Shown piece after piece: positions 24,851-35,025 of a DNA stretch of 64,000 bases. The notes under the pieces are model-generated. The model saw only the letters and a program-made list of their open reading frames with translations. It made no database searches and was not told where the DNA came from. This DNA is from Metopolophium dirhodum (Eukaryota; Arthropoda; Insecta; Hemiptera; Aphididae): NCBI RefSeq assembly GCF_019925205.1, contig NC_083560.1, forward strand, positions 52,684,270-52,748,269, written 5' to 3'. The first letter of the stretch is position 1. Each line of letters starts with the position of its first letter. The position numbers and the translations under genes were made by a program.

Positions 24851-25341
24851 TTAAGAGGATATCAGCAAACTATTTATTTTCTCTATCTGACCCAAGCGCA
24901 ACATAACAAATTCTACATTCACAATAATTATTATAATCATAATAATTTCTAAAATTAGGGTAAAATGACCTATCATAGAATTTATATAAGATGATTATCT
25001 AGGCATCTCATAGGCGTTTTGAGTTATGAGTATTATAAAATTTTAAATTGTTTGTACATCGTAAAATAGTAAACGTTTTTCATTTTTTGTTTTTTTCTTC
25101 TTTGTTTTTTAAAAACGTTTTCCATCCATGGAAAATACGCATACCTCAATTTAAAATTTAAATATAATAAAATGCCTATGAGATGCCCTAAATAATAATC
25201 TTACCTTTAAATTTTATGATAGGTCATTTCACTCTAATTTTAGAAATTATTATGATTATAATCATTATTGTGAATGCAAACTTTTCTATGTTGCGCTTGG
25301 GTCAGTGAGAGAAAACAAATAGTGCGCTGACATCCTCTTAA
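24851..25341. mobile_element. Fold-back element with ~195-bp arms, TTAA target
   Basis: TTAA at 24851-24854 and 25338-25341 bracket long inverted arms. The left arm begins GAGGATATCAGCAAAC, and the right arm in reverse complement begins GAGGATGTCAGCGCAC. Both arms continue through TGACCCAAGCGCAACATA, ATTATAATCATAATAATTTC, TGACCTATCAT and GGCATCTCATAGGC. About 100 bp of spacer separates the arms. There is no coding sequence. TTAA targets are used by the piggyBac and Kolobok superfamilies. Which applies cannot be told without a transposase. Confidence 0.7.
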
Positions 25342-26221
25342 TAACAGCATTACTAAAATAATTTGATTTAAAAATTACCAACATTTTTATTTTTCTGCAA
25401 CATGGCATGCAAGTTTGATGTCACATACTTTAAAACTTATAGGTAACGACCATCAGGTTTTCTTTAAAGATATTTACAGTTTCACCTCACCCATGGAGCA
25501 AAATCGTATTTTAGAGTAGCTATTCTAAAATATTGAATTTTTTACCTTGTAAATGATAATTTTTTTTCTATGCTTACATAATTATGTAACCTCCAATATT
25601 TGAAAACAATATTAATAATTCAAACAAACTAAAACTTTTTAAAATTCTAATGACTTCATTCTACTGCTTCAAAGTTAGTAGTAACATTCTGATCCGCGCC
25701 TTACCCTGTACGTAATGATAAAAAGTTTCAAGTTTCTATGATTAACATTGTTTTAATAATAACACAATAAGAATAATCTTTAAAGGATAATTGACAAGTC
25801 ATTATTAAGCTTTTAAACATCAAACGCTCATCAAAATATTAAATAAGATAGGTTTACGATAAATGTATTGCACAATTTTCATGACCACAAATTTGAGAGC
25901 ATTTGGACCAAAAAATAACATAACATTTGTAAAAGAAAAATTAATAAAAAAAAATAAAGATTTTAAATGTTTGTAAATTGATTCATTTTTTGATTTAAAT
26001 ACATTCATCGCTAGGTTCAGAATCTAGTATGGATTAGTAACAAAATATACAAAAAACTGGAATATACCAGTTACCTCTTAGTTATTTGTAGATTAAGCAC
26101 AATCAAGTGATATCCAAATCATACGAATATACGATAGTGATTGATTTGATTCTAAGCATTGTGTAGGTGGGCACCTATAATATGCGTCGGTCCAAATTAT
26201 CTTAATGATCGGATTAAACAC

Positions 26222-26663
26222 TTAAAGGGATTCGATACCGTGATTTTCTGTTTTTGTCTAACACACGCGTGACATAGTATTTTAGACGTGTTTTTTGCCA
26301 AACATTCAAATTGATCTATTGAAGCGATAAGAATTCTGAAAACAGATTTGAATTCGTCGTCAAGTCTACTTGAAATCGACTTTGCCACATTTTTGATATT
26401 ATCCCCCAAATTCCAGAAAACGTCATATTAAAAAAGAGTATTTAAACATTTTTGTATTTCAATTTTTGGAGAAGCTAAAATAAAAAAATAAAAATTATGG
26501 GAAAGTCGATTTCAAGTAGACTTGATGACAAATTCAAATCTGTTTTCAGAATTCTCATAACTTCATTAGATCAATTGATATGTTTGGCAAAGGATCCGTC
26601 TTAAATCCTATGTCGCGCGTGTGTTAGACAAAAATAGAAAACCACGGTATGGAATCCCCTTAA
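26222..26663. mobile_element. Fold-back element with ~170-bp arms, TTAA target
   Basis: TTAA at 26222-26225 and 26660-26663 flank arms starting AGGGATTCGATACCGTG (left) and GGGGATTCCATACCGTG (right, reverse complement). The arms stay similar through GTCTAACACACGCG, CAGAATTCT, AAACAGATTTGAATT and TCAAGTCTACTTGAAATCGA. The spacer is about 100 bp. The minus-strand frame at 26197-26409 is a by-product of the arm. Same TTAA habit as the element at 24851, but the terminal sequence differs. Confidence 0.7.
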
Positions 26664-27307
26664 GAAATGTTTTGATATTTGAATAACGGTGATGGTTCAA
26701 TGTATATATTAAATATCAATGTAAAATTAAATAATATGTACTTTTCGTTCTAAATCCTAAATGTCCAGCAGAAAAATTACACTTCAAAAATTATTGATGG
26801 CCTCTGTACACACAAAATCAAAATATAGTTAATATAGGTATAGGTATAGGCATAACTATGTAAAAAGATCGCGTTTATATATATACGCTAAATACATAGG
26901 TATGTAATATATCTATTTGTTTACACACGCCTATGTAATGCAATGTGCATTGATCCACTATAATTCTGTATAACCCCCAAAGCGCTCGCACATGTATAAC
27001 TTATATTAATCCTAACACAATCGACGCGAGCCAATCCCGACAAAATTGGTATAAATATTATGTAGGTATCGTTGCGAAGTAATGGCCGATTGTACTGATT
27101 CTATAATGATATTGTATCGTGTCAAAACGATTGACCCTGAACGGTTCCTTTGATCACGTGATATATCACAATAGCACACTGCTGTTAATAGAAGCCTAAA
27201 TCGGAAGTTAGGGTACGTATAAATCCACCTGAAGATACGCACTCCACGACAAAATCGGTAACCTATAACAACGAACGAGCTAGCCGAACTACACTACATT
27301 ACATTGT

Positions 27308-28228
27308 GGTATTGTCCGAGTTGCGGTCGCAATAGACGAATTGCGGTCTTAATAATATTGAAGGTAAAATTAACGTCTTAATTGCGGTCAGTATCCGGTT
27401 ATCGATTATCCGATGAGCTCTTATCCAATTTTCGATAATATGCGATGTTGCCAAAATTTTGTAATTTAATATTTTCAAGGTCCATTTCAATGCCCCCCCC
27501 CCACTTTCGAAATTTGAACTTCTGACCACTCCAAACGTTTGTGCATCGTTTGTGCAGAAATGTGCACCAAGTCCAATCGTTTGTGCATAAAAACTGAAAG
27601 CTCTATCCCTAAAACAAAATGGGGGGGCCATTGAAACGGTAGCCCCCCCCCACATTGAATATTTGGATTTTTGAATGTGCCAAACGTTTGTGCATCGTTT
27701 GTGCAGAAATGTGCACCAGATCCCGACGTTTGTGCACAAAAACTCCCAGCGCTATCCAAAAAACAAAGTGAGGGGTATTAACACGAGGGTCCCCCTTTTT
27801 TGAAATTTTAAATATTTATCATATTAATAAATGTTGTTTACGTACCTAATAGGTTTAATAGAATTTTACTATGGCCATGTAAACGTATGACAAATAAAAT
27901 CTTCAAATATTTTTAATTTATCAAGAAAGCATTATCTTGTTCTAATGTTTTTGATTTCAAAATTGTATGAATAAATACAGTTTTTTCTTTATGCATTTCT
28001 TTACTTTATATTTTATATTCAAAATTTGTATTTTGACCGTTTCATTTTTGTATTTAGCATAATAATATGTAACTATGTAAATATTTAAAACATAATAATT
28101 ATTAATCATATTTTTTTACCGCAACTAGGATTTTTACCTATTTTGATATTTAACCTGTTTTGATCCCGACCGCAACTCGGATTTTTTTTTTTACCTGTTA
28201 TAATCTCGACCGCAACTCGGTATCAACC
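27308..28228. mobile_element. Deleted MULE-type element, copy A
   Basis: Perfect 8-bp target duplications TACATTGT lie at 27300-27307 and 28229-28236. The left end reads GGTATTGTCCGAGTTGCGGT, the right end in reverse complement GGTTGATACCGAGTTGCGGT. The first ~170 bp and last ~400 bp match the ends of the transposase-bearing copy at 41112-42714 in reverse orientation. The middle has lost the transposase and instead holds the tandem array at 27490-27800. The word CCGAGTTGCGGTC or its variants recurs several times near both ends, like subterminal binding sites. Confidence 0.8.
27490..27800. repeat. 149-bp tandem repeat with CGTTTGTGCA words and C-tracts
   Basis: Two near-complete units (period 149, compare 27531 with 27680) plus the start of a third. 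Each unit opens with a C-tract (27493-27502, 27643-27651, a short CCCCC near 27790). It then carries CCAAACGTTTGTGCATCGTT, GTGCAGAAATGTGCACCA and a further CGTTTGTGCA, six such words in all. The two minus-strand open frames here are translations of the array, and I do not treat them as genes. Confidence 0.8.
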
Positions 28229-28304
28229 TACATTGTAATATAATATTATAATATTGTATATATTATTTTGTTAGCCGTTATGTATACGAACGTCCAATAT
28301 TAAA

Positions 28305-29460
28305 ATGTTTTAGATTCTGAGCTGAATGTTGAATGATTTTACAATGATGTGTGTTTTTGTTACTTTTTTTATTTTTGTGTGTCCATAATCACATTTTGGA
28401 GCAGTAAAAGTGCTTCAATTTTCAACTTTGAGGGGGGTTTTTCAAAAATATTTGTTTTTCTGTGCTATTTATAAATTATAGGTATATTTGATTTTTTTTA
28501 GTTTTTTTTTGTTTTATGTATAGTTATTTTTTTCGGGTAAAAAAATTGTATAAAAGGTTCCTACAATAAGTTGTTATTAATTAATACAGGTACCAATTAA
28601 AGATATCAAAAATATTATATAGCTACTTTTTTTTTTTTTGTAAACGTTTTAGTTACCTAGTTCAACTTTTTACAGAAATTACAAATCAATTTAAGTTAAA
28701 AATGTATAAAATGTTAAATTTTTATTTTTTATAGCTTCAACTTGATAACTTAATAAAATTTGATACTAATAAACAATTTTTAAAAAATGTTAGTTATTTT
28801 CTAATAATACATTCGTTTTTTACAAATGTCAATAAAATTGTATTTGTTCGGTTTAAATGCAAGAAAAATTAATACAAGGATCTTAAATAGAGGGATAGGA
28901 ACTTCATGATTCAGGCCTTAAAATGTGTATTCGTTTATGCCCTAAACTCTAAAGAATCACTAACTATGCTATTAAAATTTAAAATATACATTAAAAAAAA
29001 TCATAGTACCTATTGAATAAAACATTTGTATTTTAATATCTAGATAATATTTTCAAAATTATAAATTGTAATTGATAATAAAAATCTTGTATAGGTACTA
29101 ACAAGTAAATATTAATAATTTTCTTTTCCGATTTTTTTTCTTCTTACATCGAGTTTTAGGGTATCACGCGTGTGATGTACCGATAAGCAACAATGTGAGT
29201 GATCGGCGAGGAAAACAAACACTAATTTTATTTCAAAATATTTATTTTCTATAAATAAAACCATCATACTAATATTATTCCAAGTCGAGGAAATCTATTT
29301 AAAATTAGGTTATTTTTATTAATACGCAACTATTAATTTTAAATATAACTCGCATTCCTATGTAACAAATTTCTTCAATTACATGGGCTATGTTTTTAAA
29401 GATAATTTAAAAATATATAAACTCTAAGAAGTCCCTAGCCCTACTCCTGATATATTGTTA
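28305..29460. other. AT-rich block with a dispersed-repeat fragment
   Basis: 28310-28440 carries TTTTAGATTCTGAGCTGAAT, a GATTTTACAATGATGTGTG word and GCAGTAAAAGTGCTTCAATTT, a version of the sequence at 15515-15610. The remainder is homopolymer-rich A/T without coding potential. Confidence 0.35.
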
Positions 29461-29469
29461 CAATAGCAG

Positions 29470-29810
29470 TTGAAAAATGTAAAAAATACACGGCACATTT
29501 TTTTTTTATAAGCATTTAATATTTGAACTTTGATTAATTGTATCAAATTTAAAATTTAAAAATTATTTTGTAGTTAAAAATGTATAAAATGTTCACCTTT
29601 ATAGCCTTATAGCTAAGGATTGAAAATTTAAAACAAGGTTCCGCGTAAGTAGGTTATTGTGTAAACAAAAATCTAAAAAAAAAATAAAATCATTGTTTTA
29701 TTAATAACTATTTTATGTTTAAATTTACAACATACAGTGATTCTTGTAACCTACTGTACAAGCGTACAGCAGAGCGACATCCACTTAACCACTTTTTTTC
29801 TTTCTATTTC
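29470..29810 (-). repeat. Dispersed repeat copy, minus orientation
   Basis: In reverse complement it matches 46060-46400: GTACAGTAGGTTACAAG, GTGGATGTCGCTCTGCTGTA, ACCTTGTTTTAAATTTTCAA, ATCCTTAGCTATAAGGC and GCTTATAAAAAAAAAATGTG. Non-coding. Confidence 0.65.
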
Positions 29811-30545
29811 GAACTCCCAACTCACAAAACTAATCAATATAGAGAAATGAACACATCCCCAGTAAATTCTTAGAAAACTATAACCAGGTCACGTATTGGT
29901 CATACCCATCTCACACATAGTTTCTTAATGAATAAAAAAGAACTTACAATATATGCTGTCATGCGGAGTTAATCCAACGGTAAAACATAATATTATTATA
30001 AATGAATTCCTTACTTTTAAAACTTTAAAACAACATACAACTACCTCCCGTACTAAATATCTTTAGCTGTTATCCCTCACCCCTGAATCGAATAATCAAT
30101 TTCTCATCATCACCTCAAAACTCTTAAACAAGTTATTATACGAACTTATATAATATACCTACCAACCTCCTAAAATAATAACCTGCCATTATAAAAGTGT
30201 TTTTTTTTTTTTTAATTGAGATCTATTTACTATTATTAATTAATTTACTATCATTAACACAAATATATAAGTTCCTAAATCCCAAACTAACCTAACCTAA
30301 CCGGGTCCATTATTTTATACCAATGAGTCAAATATTATGTTTAAAAGAGCACACAACATAAAAAAAATTGTCTTTAAATTTTTTTTATATGTTAAATTAT
30401 TGTGGCTATGGCTGTATGAAATGATTTAGTGTAAACCGATGTAAAAAAATATTATTTTAAGACATACTAAGAAATCTAGAATAGCCACGTGACGTCATTG
30501 GGCCCTGTGTCATAGGATTCTATTACCCTTAATAATTTTTACCTC

Positions 30546-30586
30546 CCTCGGTAAAAATTTCATTTTAGGTGGGTATAAATATACTA
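30546..30586 (+). repeat. Left part of a split degenerate minisatellite
   Basis: CCTCGGTAAAAATTTC, then TTTTAGGTGGGTATAAATAT, recurs to the right of the big transposon at 38205-38246 and again at 39120-39156. All three would form one tandem array if the transposons at 30587-38153 and 38255-39101 were removed. Confidence 0.6.
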
Positions 30587-30599
30587 CACAGAAAGAAAT

Positions 30600-30920
30600 A
30601 CCGCAGTTAAATTAATAAAAATTGAGGTTAAATCAACAAAATAATGATTGACATAGGTCCAACAGGGAGTTTGTTATTATGAAAATTAATATTTTGTTGA
30701 TTTAACAACATTTTTCCCTGTTAATTTAATGTTTAATTCAACAAATTATTTTGTTGTTTTGAAATAATACACCATTAGAATTATTGTGCTTACTAATGAA
30801 ATGATTTTTTAAATTAATCAATTATTTTGTTAAAAAAAATTAATTTTTATTAAATCAACAAGATATTTTTTTATTAAATCATCAATTATTTAACCATTGA
30901 TTTGAAAATTGTGGTTTGTT
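30600..30920. repeat. Left subterminal repeats of the CACTA-like element
   Basis: Repeated words such as GTTAAATCAACAAAAT, GTTGATTTAACAAC, CTGTTAATTTAATG, AATTCAACAAATTATTTTG and TTAAATCAACAAGAT occur in both orientations. Comparable AT-rich words fill the right end. Such clusters are typical transposase-binding subterminal repeats of CACTA elements. The binding role here is inference. Confidence 0.6.
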
Positions 30921-30943
30921 AATTTTAAAATCATACCTTCGTT

Positions 30944-31119
30944 TAGTGGCGTATTTAGGATTTTTTTTAGGAGGAAGATTCATCAATATATATATCACTA
31001 TATATAAACTAAAATATAGATGGATATTTGAAGACATTAATATTATACATGTATTAAATATATATATATTACACTTTCTAGGGGTTTATATCCCCTGAAC
31101 ACCCCTTATTACTTTACTA
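30944..31119. mobile_element. Possible small hAT-type MITE inside the big transposon
   Basis: TAGTGGCGTATTTAGGATTT at the left, and TAGTAAAGTAATAAGGGG as the reverse complement of the right, form a weak inverted repeat. Flanking 8-mers CCTTCGTT and CTATCGTC agree at 5 of 8. The GTGGCGTA...AGG terminus resembles that of the element at 38503. The call is tentative. Confidence 0.35.
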
Positions 31120-31233
31120 CTATCGTCATTAGTATCATATAGGTAATGTAACAGAAGGTAGGTATTATAGTAATGAAAAAATAAGATATTTTTAAGACTA
31201 AAAATAATTTTATTTTAAAAATCAAACAATTTA

Positions 31234-34200
31234 TCAAAATTTAATTTCACTAACAATTTGATTAACCAAAGGACAAGGTTTGTCATATTTGTTAACAATA
31301 TTATAGTATAATTTTTGAACAAATAGCCATACATTTATAGATTCAATTGGATATTCTATATTGAAGACATGGAAAATTTTGAAACAAATGTCTAGTGCTT
31401 TAATAGGGGAAAAAACTTTGTATTTAATACTATCAAAAAAAACCAATACTTCCAGTGGTTCCCTAATTGTTCCTATAATTATAATACATGGTTGTATGGT
31501 ATCGCCAACATTATATTTTCGCTTGATCATTTCTTCAACCTCTACTGCAGTTGGCGCTATCATCATAAAACTGTTCTGCGAATCTTGGATTGAATATTTT
31601 ACTATGGTTTTTTTCCCTTGTGTGTCGGTGGATGACTTTTTGTTTGTTGGTATTAAAATTGCATGTAGGAGATACAATATTATACAACTTTTAGAACCTG
31701 AAAATAGAAAATTAATGAAAATTAATTCTATGAAAGAAAATATGCATTAATTCAATAAAATATTGGTAAATAATGAACGAATAATGGATCATGATCTGAA
31801 CTTACTTTCAGTTACTTGACTGTTGTCAATCAGATAATTGTATAACTTCTTATTTGAAGGATCTTTCAGCCGTTGATTCAGTACTTGAATAACTTTTAGT
31901 TTGGTGTCATCAAAAATGTTTAGCATATTTGATGCTTCCTTTTGAAGACACTGAAAATCAATGTCAACCTATAAAAGTAAGACATATGCCAATATTAATT
32001 CTAACTTACAATTCTTAGGATGACTAAAATATTAAAGGGGTTCAAATTTTCAAATACATTTTAATAAAGATACATTTTATTATATAGGTATTAAAAACTT
32101 ATTACAGAGTCATAAGTATAACTGTATTAATTAGTGGTATGTTGTTATCAATAATATTGTTCATAGGTAGGTAGCTTATTAAACACAATAATTTGATACA
32201 GTAACAATTTATTGTTGGATACCCGAGGGCTTGTTGTAAGAATACTAGAAGCTCCTGCTCCTGCTCCTGCCCCAAAAATGGGAAAAACATTTTTTTAAGT
32301 TGTGCAAGTTTAATCATAACAAAAGATTAGTTAAAAAAAAGTGTATCAATCTATTATTAATTGTTAAAGTTGTAAAAATTTAACAAAAGAAGAACCTAAA
32401 ACTATTGCATAGGTCCTAGTAAATTTAGTTGGTGGGTGGGTAGTTTATGAAGCTTGCTCTTTGAGTTTTGAAGACTAAAGCCGCCACTGTAGATATCCAC
32501 CCTATCAACACAGAGATACATTTATGCAATAGGCATTCAAACTTTAAATTACCTACGGCACAAAAACATTGTCTTATACATTTTAGTATAATATTAAAAA
32601 GATTAAGCATTAAATATTTTTAGCAATCATATCACTAAATATAATTTATAAATTAGGTTTATGAATTATAAAATCTCACAAGTTTATATCCAAGTGGCTT
32701 CTTGTAGTGAGGCCATGTATTGTGTAAATCAGTAGCCGACATTTTTAATGATTTTAGCCTGTACACTGCAGTTTTTTTCCAAATTATTTCTATATCAGGC
32801 CATGATAATTCATCATGGTTCAACTGACTTATATATCTTTCAGGATCTTCTTCAACCACTGTTATTTTAATAAATAAACAAATTAATTTAATTAACAACT
32901 TACAAATATATATTTAAATATTAGTCCATAGTACTCATCACCTAATTCATCATTGAATGCTGCAGATATCCGGGTGAGACTATTTTTCTCAAGCTTACGT
33001 TTTTTTAATGGGCCCTGAGACACTAGCCCATGGTTTTTCAAACTTCTTATTTTGTTGAAATATTTTGCATACAGTTTCCCTTTTGGCGCTTTATTGTCTG
33101 TATCTCTAACAAAATATGTTTCCTGAATAAAAATGTAAGTAAATATTTAATCTATGTACACTTTTAGTATTTATTTCAGTTATACTGGTTGAGCGCCATA
33201 TGGGTTTTTATAGTTTTCCTAATGTCGCCTTGAGACCCAAATTTAGTTCTCGTTGAATTTTTTACATTGCCATGAGAAGTACAATAGGATCTCACTAATA
33301 TTACACTTTTATTAATTAACACCCAATATTGGTTCTCGTTTATAGGATTTTAATCATTAAATTAATTTATTCAGATTCTGCACTATATTTTGATATGAAT
33401 AGCAAAAACCTAATTTTTATTATTATTTCTAAGACATTTAAATATAATCACAAAATAACAAAAATATATTTTAGTTTTATATACCATGGCAATAGAAAAC
33501 AAAATTTTAAAATCACTGTTGACAATCATCAAAATTTAGTTGTGAACCAAAATTGGGTCTCATGGCGCTCAACTTGTTAAGTAACTACTTTTACAATTTT
33601 AAAAATAAACATTTCTATGATTTTGAATTTAAGATAAATAACTGAAAATTGAATGTGTTAATTTTGTTACCTTCAATTCAGTTGTAAAAGTTTCAACAAT
33701 TGTCTTTGCTATAGTATCTGCCAGACCAACAGACATAGAGATAGATTGTTCAATGAGACTCGATATTATTAAGTCAATCATTAAACTGCGACATGACTCA
33801 TTTAAACTTTTATTTGACTTGTAGTAGTTTGTTATCATTACCCCATGAGAACTATTACTAAGGACATCATGTAAAGAAAATTGTGGAGATATATGGCAAA
33901 TTGATTGTACTGGTAAGTTGGAAAATGATAAAGTGGATACAGTTGATGTATTCCTTACATCAACAGTAACCTCTTCTGGTTTGTTTTGCAATTGCTTGAG
34001 ATTTTTCTTAAATTTTATTTTCACCCCCATTGGATACTTTGATAAAAGCTGCTCAACTTCAATAGTACTTATAGATTGTAACGCCTCGACATCAATACAT
34101 TCAGCTAAATCAAAAATATGGTTCTATTAAAATAAATAATAGTCAATATTTATAAATAATAATTTAAATTACTGTGTACAATTATAAAAATAAAAATCCT

Positions 34201-34862
34201 GAGCCAAAATATTATAAAAATTTAAATGGTAACTATACATGTTTCAGCCTATAGACCATTATAGGGTTATATAAAATATTTAAAATATAAATATAAAAAT
34301 CAAATTCAAATATTATAAAATATAAAGAACAATAAATAATATATTTATTATTTACCATTTAAATTATTACAACTTATAATAATCTGGCTTTTGTGAATTT
34401 TTATTTTTATAATTTGCAATTTGTTACACAGTAATTAATATTATTAATTATACAAGTATTAAACAATACTTTAATTTTAAATATTTATAGCTATGAAAAT
34501 TAATCGAAAATTAATCGAAAATTAAATTTATAATACTAACCTAAGCAAGTTTCATACAAATATTCCATGTTCCAACCTAACAACATATCTTTTAAAATAT
34601 TTTGATCCTCAAAACTTAAATGATAAGGCTTAGGTGAAATATCATGACTTGGCGGTGATAGTTGAGAAAAATTATCCATAATATTCGGACATTCTACTAA
34701 TCTTTCATCATTGGAAATTGAAGAGCAGGAGGGTAGCTGAAGCTCTGTATAAATTCTTTCATCCTCAAGGTTTTCTCTGAATAGATTTAAGTAATCTTCT
34801 TTTTGGTGTTGCATTTTACTTGATCCATAAAATACATTTAGAAATACAAAATATAATTGCAC
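31234..34862 (-). CDS. Spliced SAM-domain accessory protein of the CACTA-like element
   Basis: Likely a partner protein of the DDE transposase. Exons (minus strand): A to about 34541, starting at 34862 or more likely the second ATG (34814, MQHQKEDYLNLF), ending ETCL before GGTTAGT; B 34123-33671; C 33122-32904 (or to 32942); D 32858-32680; E 31968-31806; F 31697-31234, stop at 31234-31236. Junctions B/C, D/E and E/F have AG/GT borders and keep the frame. A/B and C/D are off by one base with the simplest borders; for C/D a donor at 32941 (GTGATG) restores the frame. A SAM-like fold spans A/B (DMLLGWNMEYLYETCL, then AECIDVEALQSISTIEVEQL and VKIKFKKNLKQLQ). Exon F ends with VEVEEMIKRKYNVGDT and FFDSIKYKVFSPIKALDICF. 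Proteins with this layout, annotated as SAMD3-like, are known in several animals. That parallel is from memory. Confidence 0.65.
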
Positions 34863-35025
34863 ACAAATATATACATATTACATAAATTAAATTATTTAAT
34901 TTTAAAACTTGAAAGATATAAATACTACACATATTAGTACCTACATCTTCATCTTATACCTAAATATACTAATACTAAAATGAGATAAATAAAAACAAAA
35001 TTAGGAGATTCGATTATTTCCAGTT

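Noticed and set aside
27299..27759. Two overlapping minus-strand frames (90 and 146 codons) with repeated HKRCTNV/CAQT words
   Set aside because: The peptide repeats simply translate the 149-bp DNA array inside the MULE-type element.
31361..31750. 129-codon plus-strand frame
   Set aside because: Antisense shadow of the last exon of the SAM-domain gene, which has splice borders and domain support.
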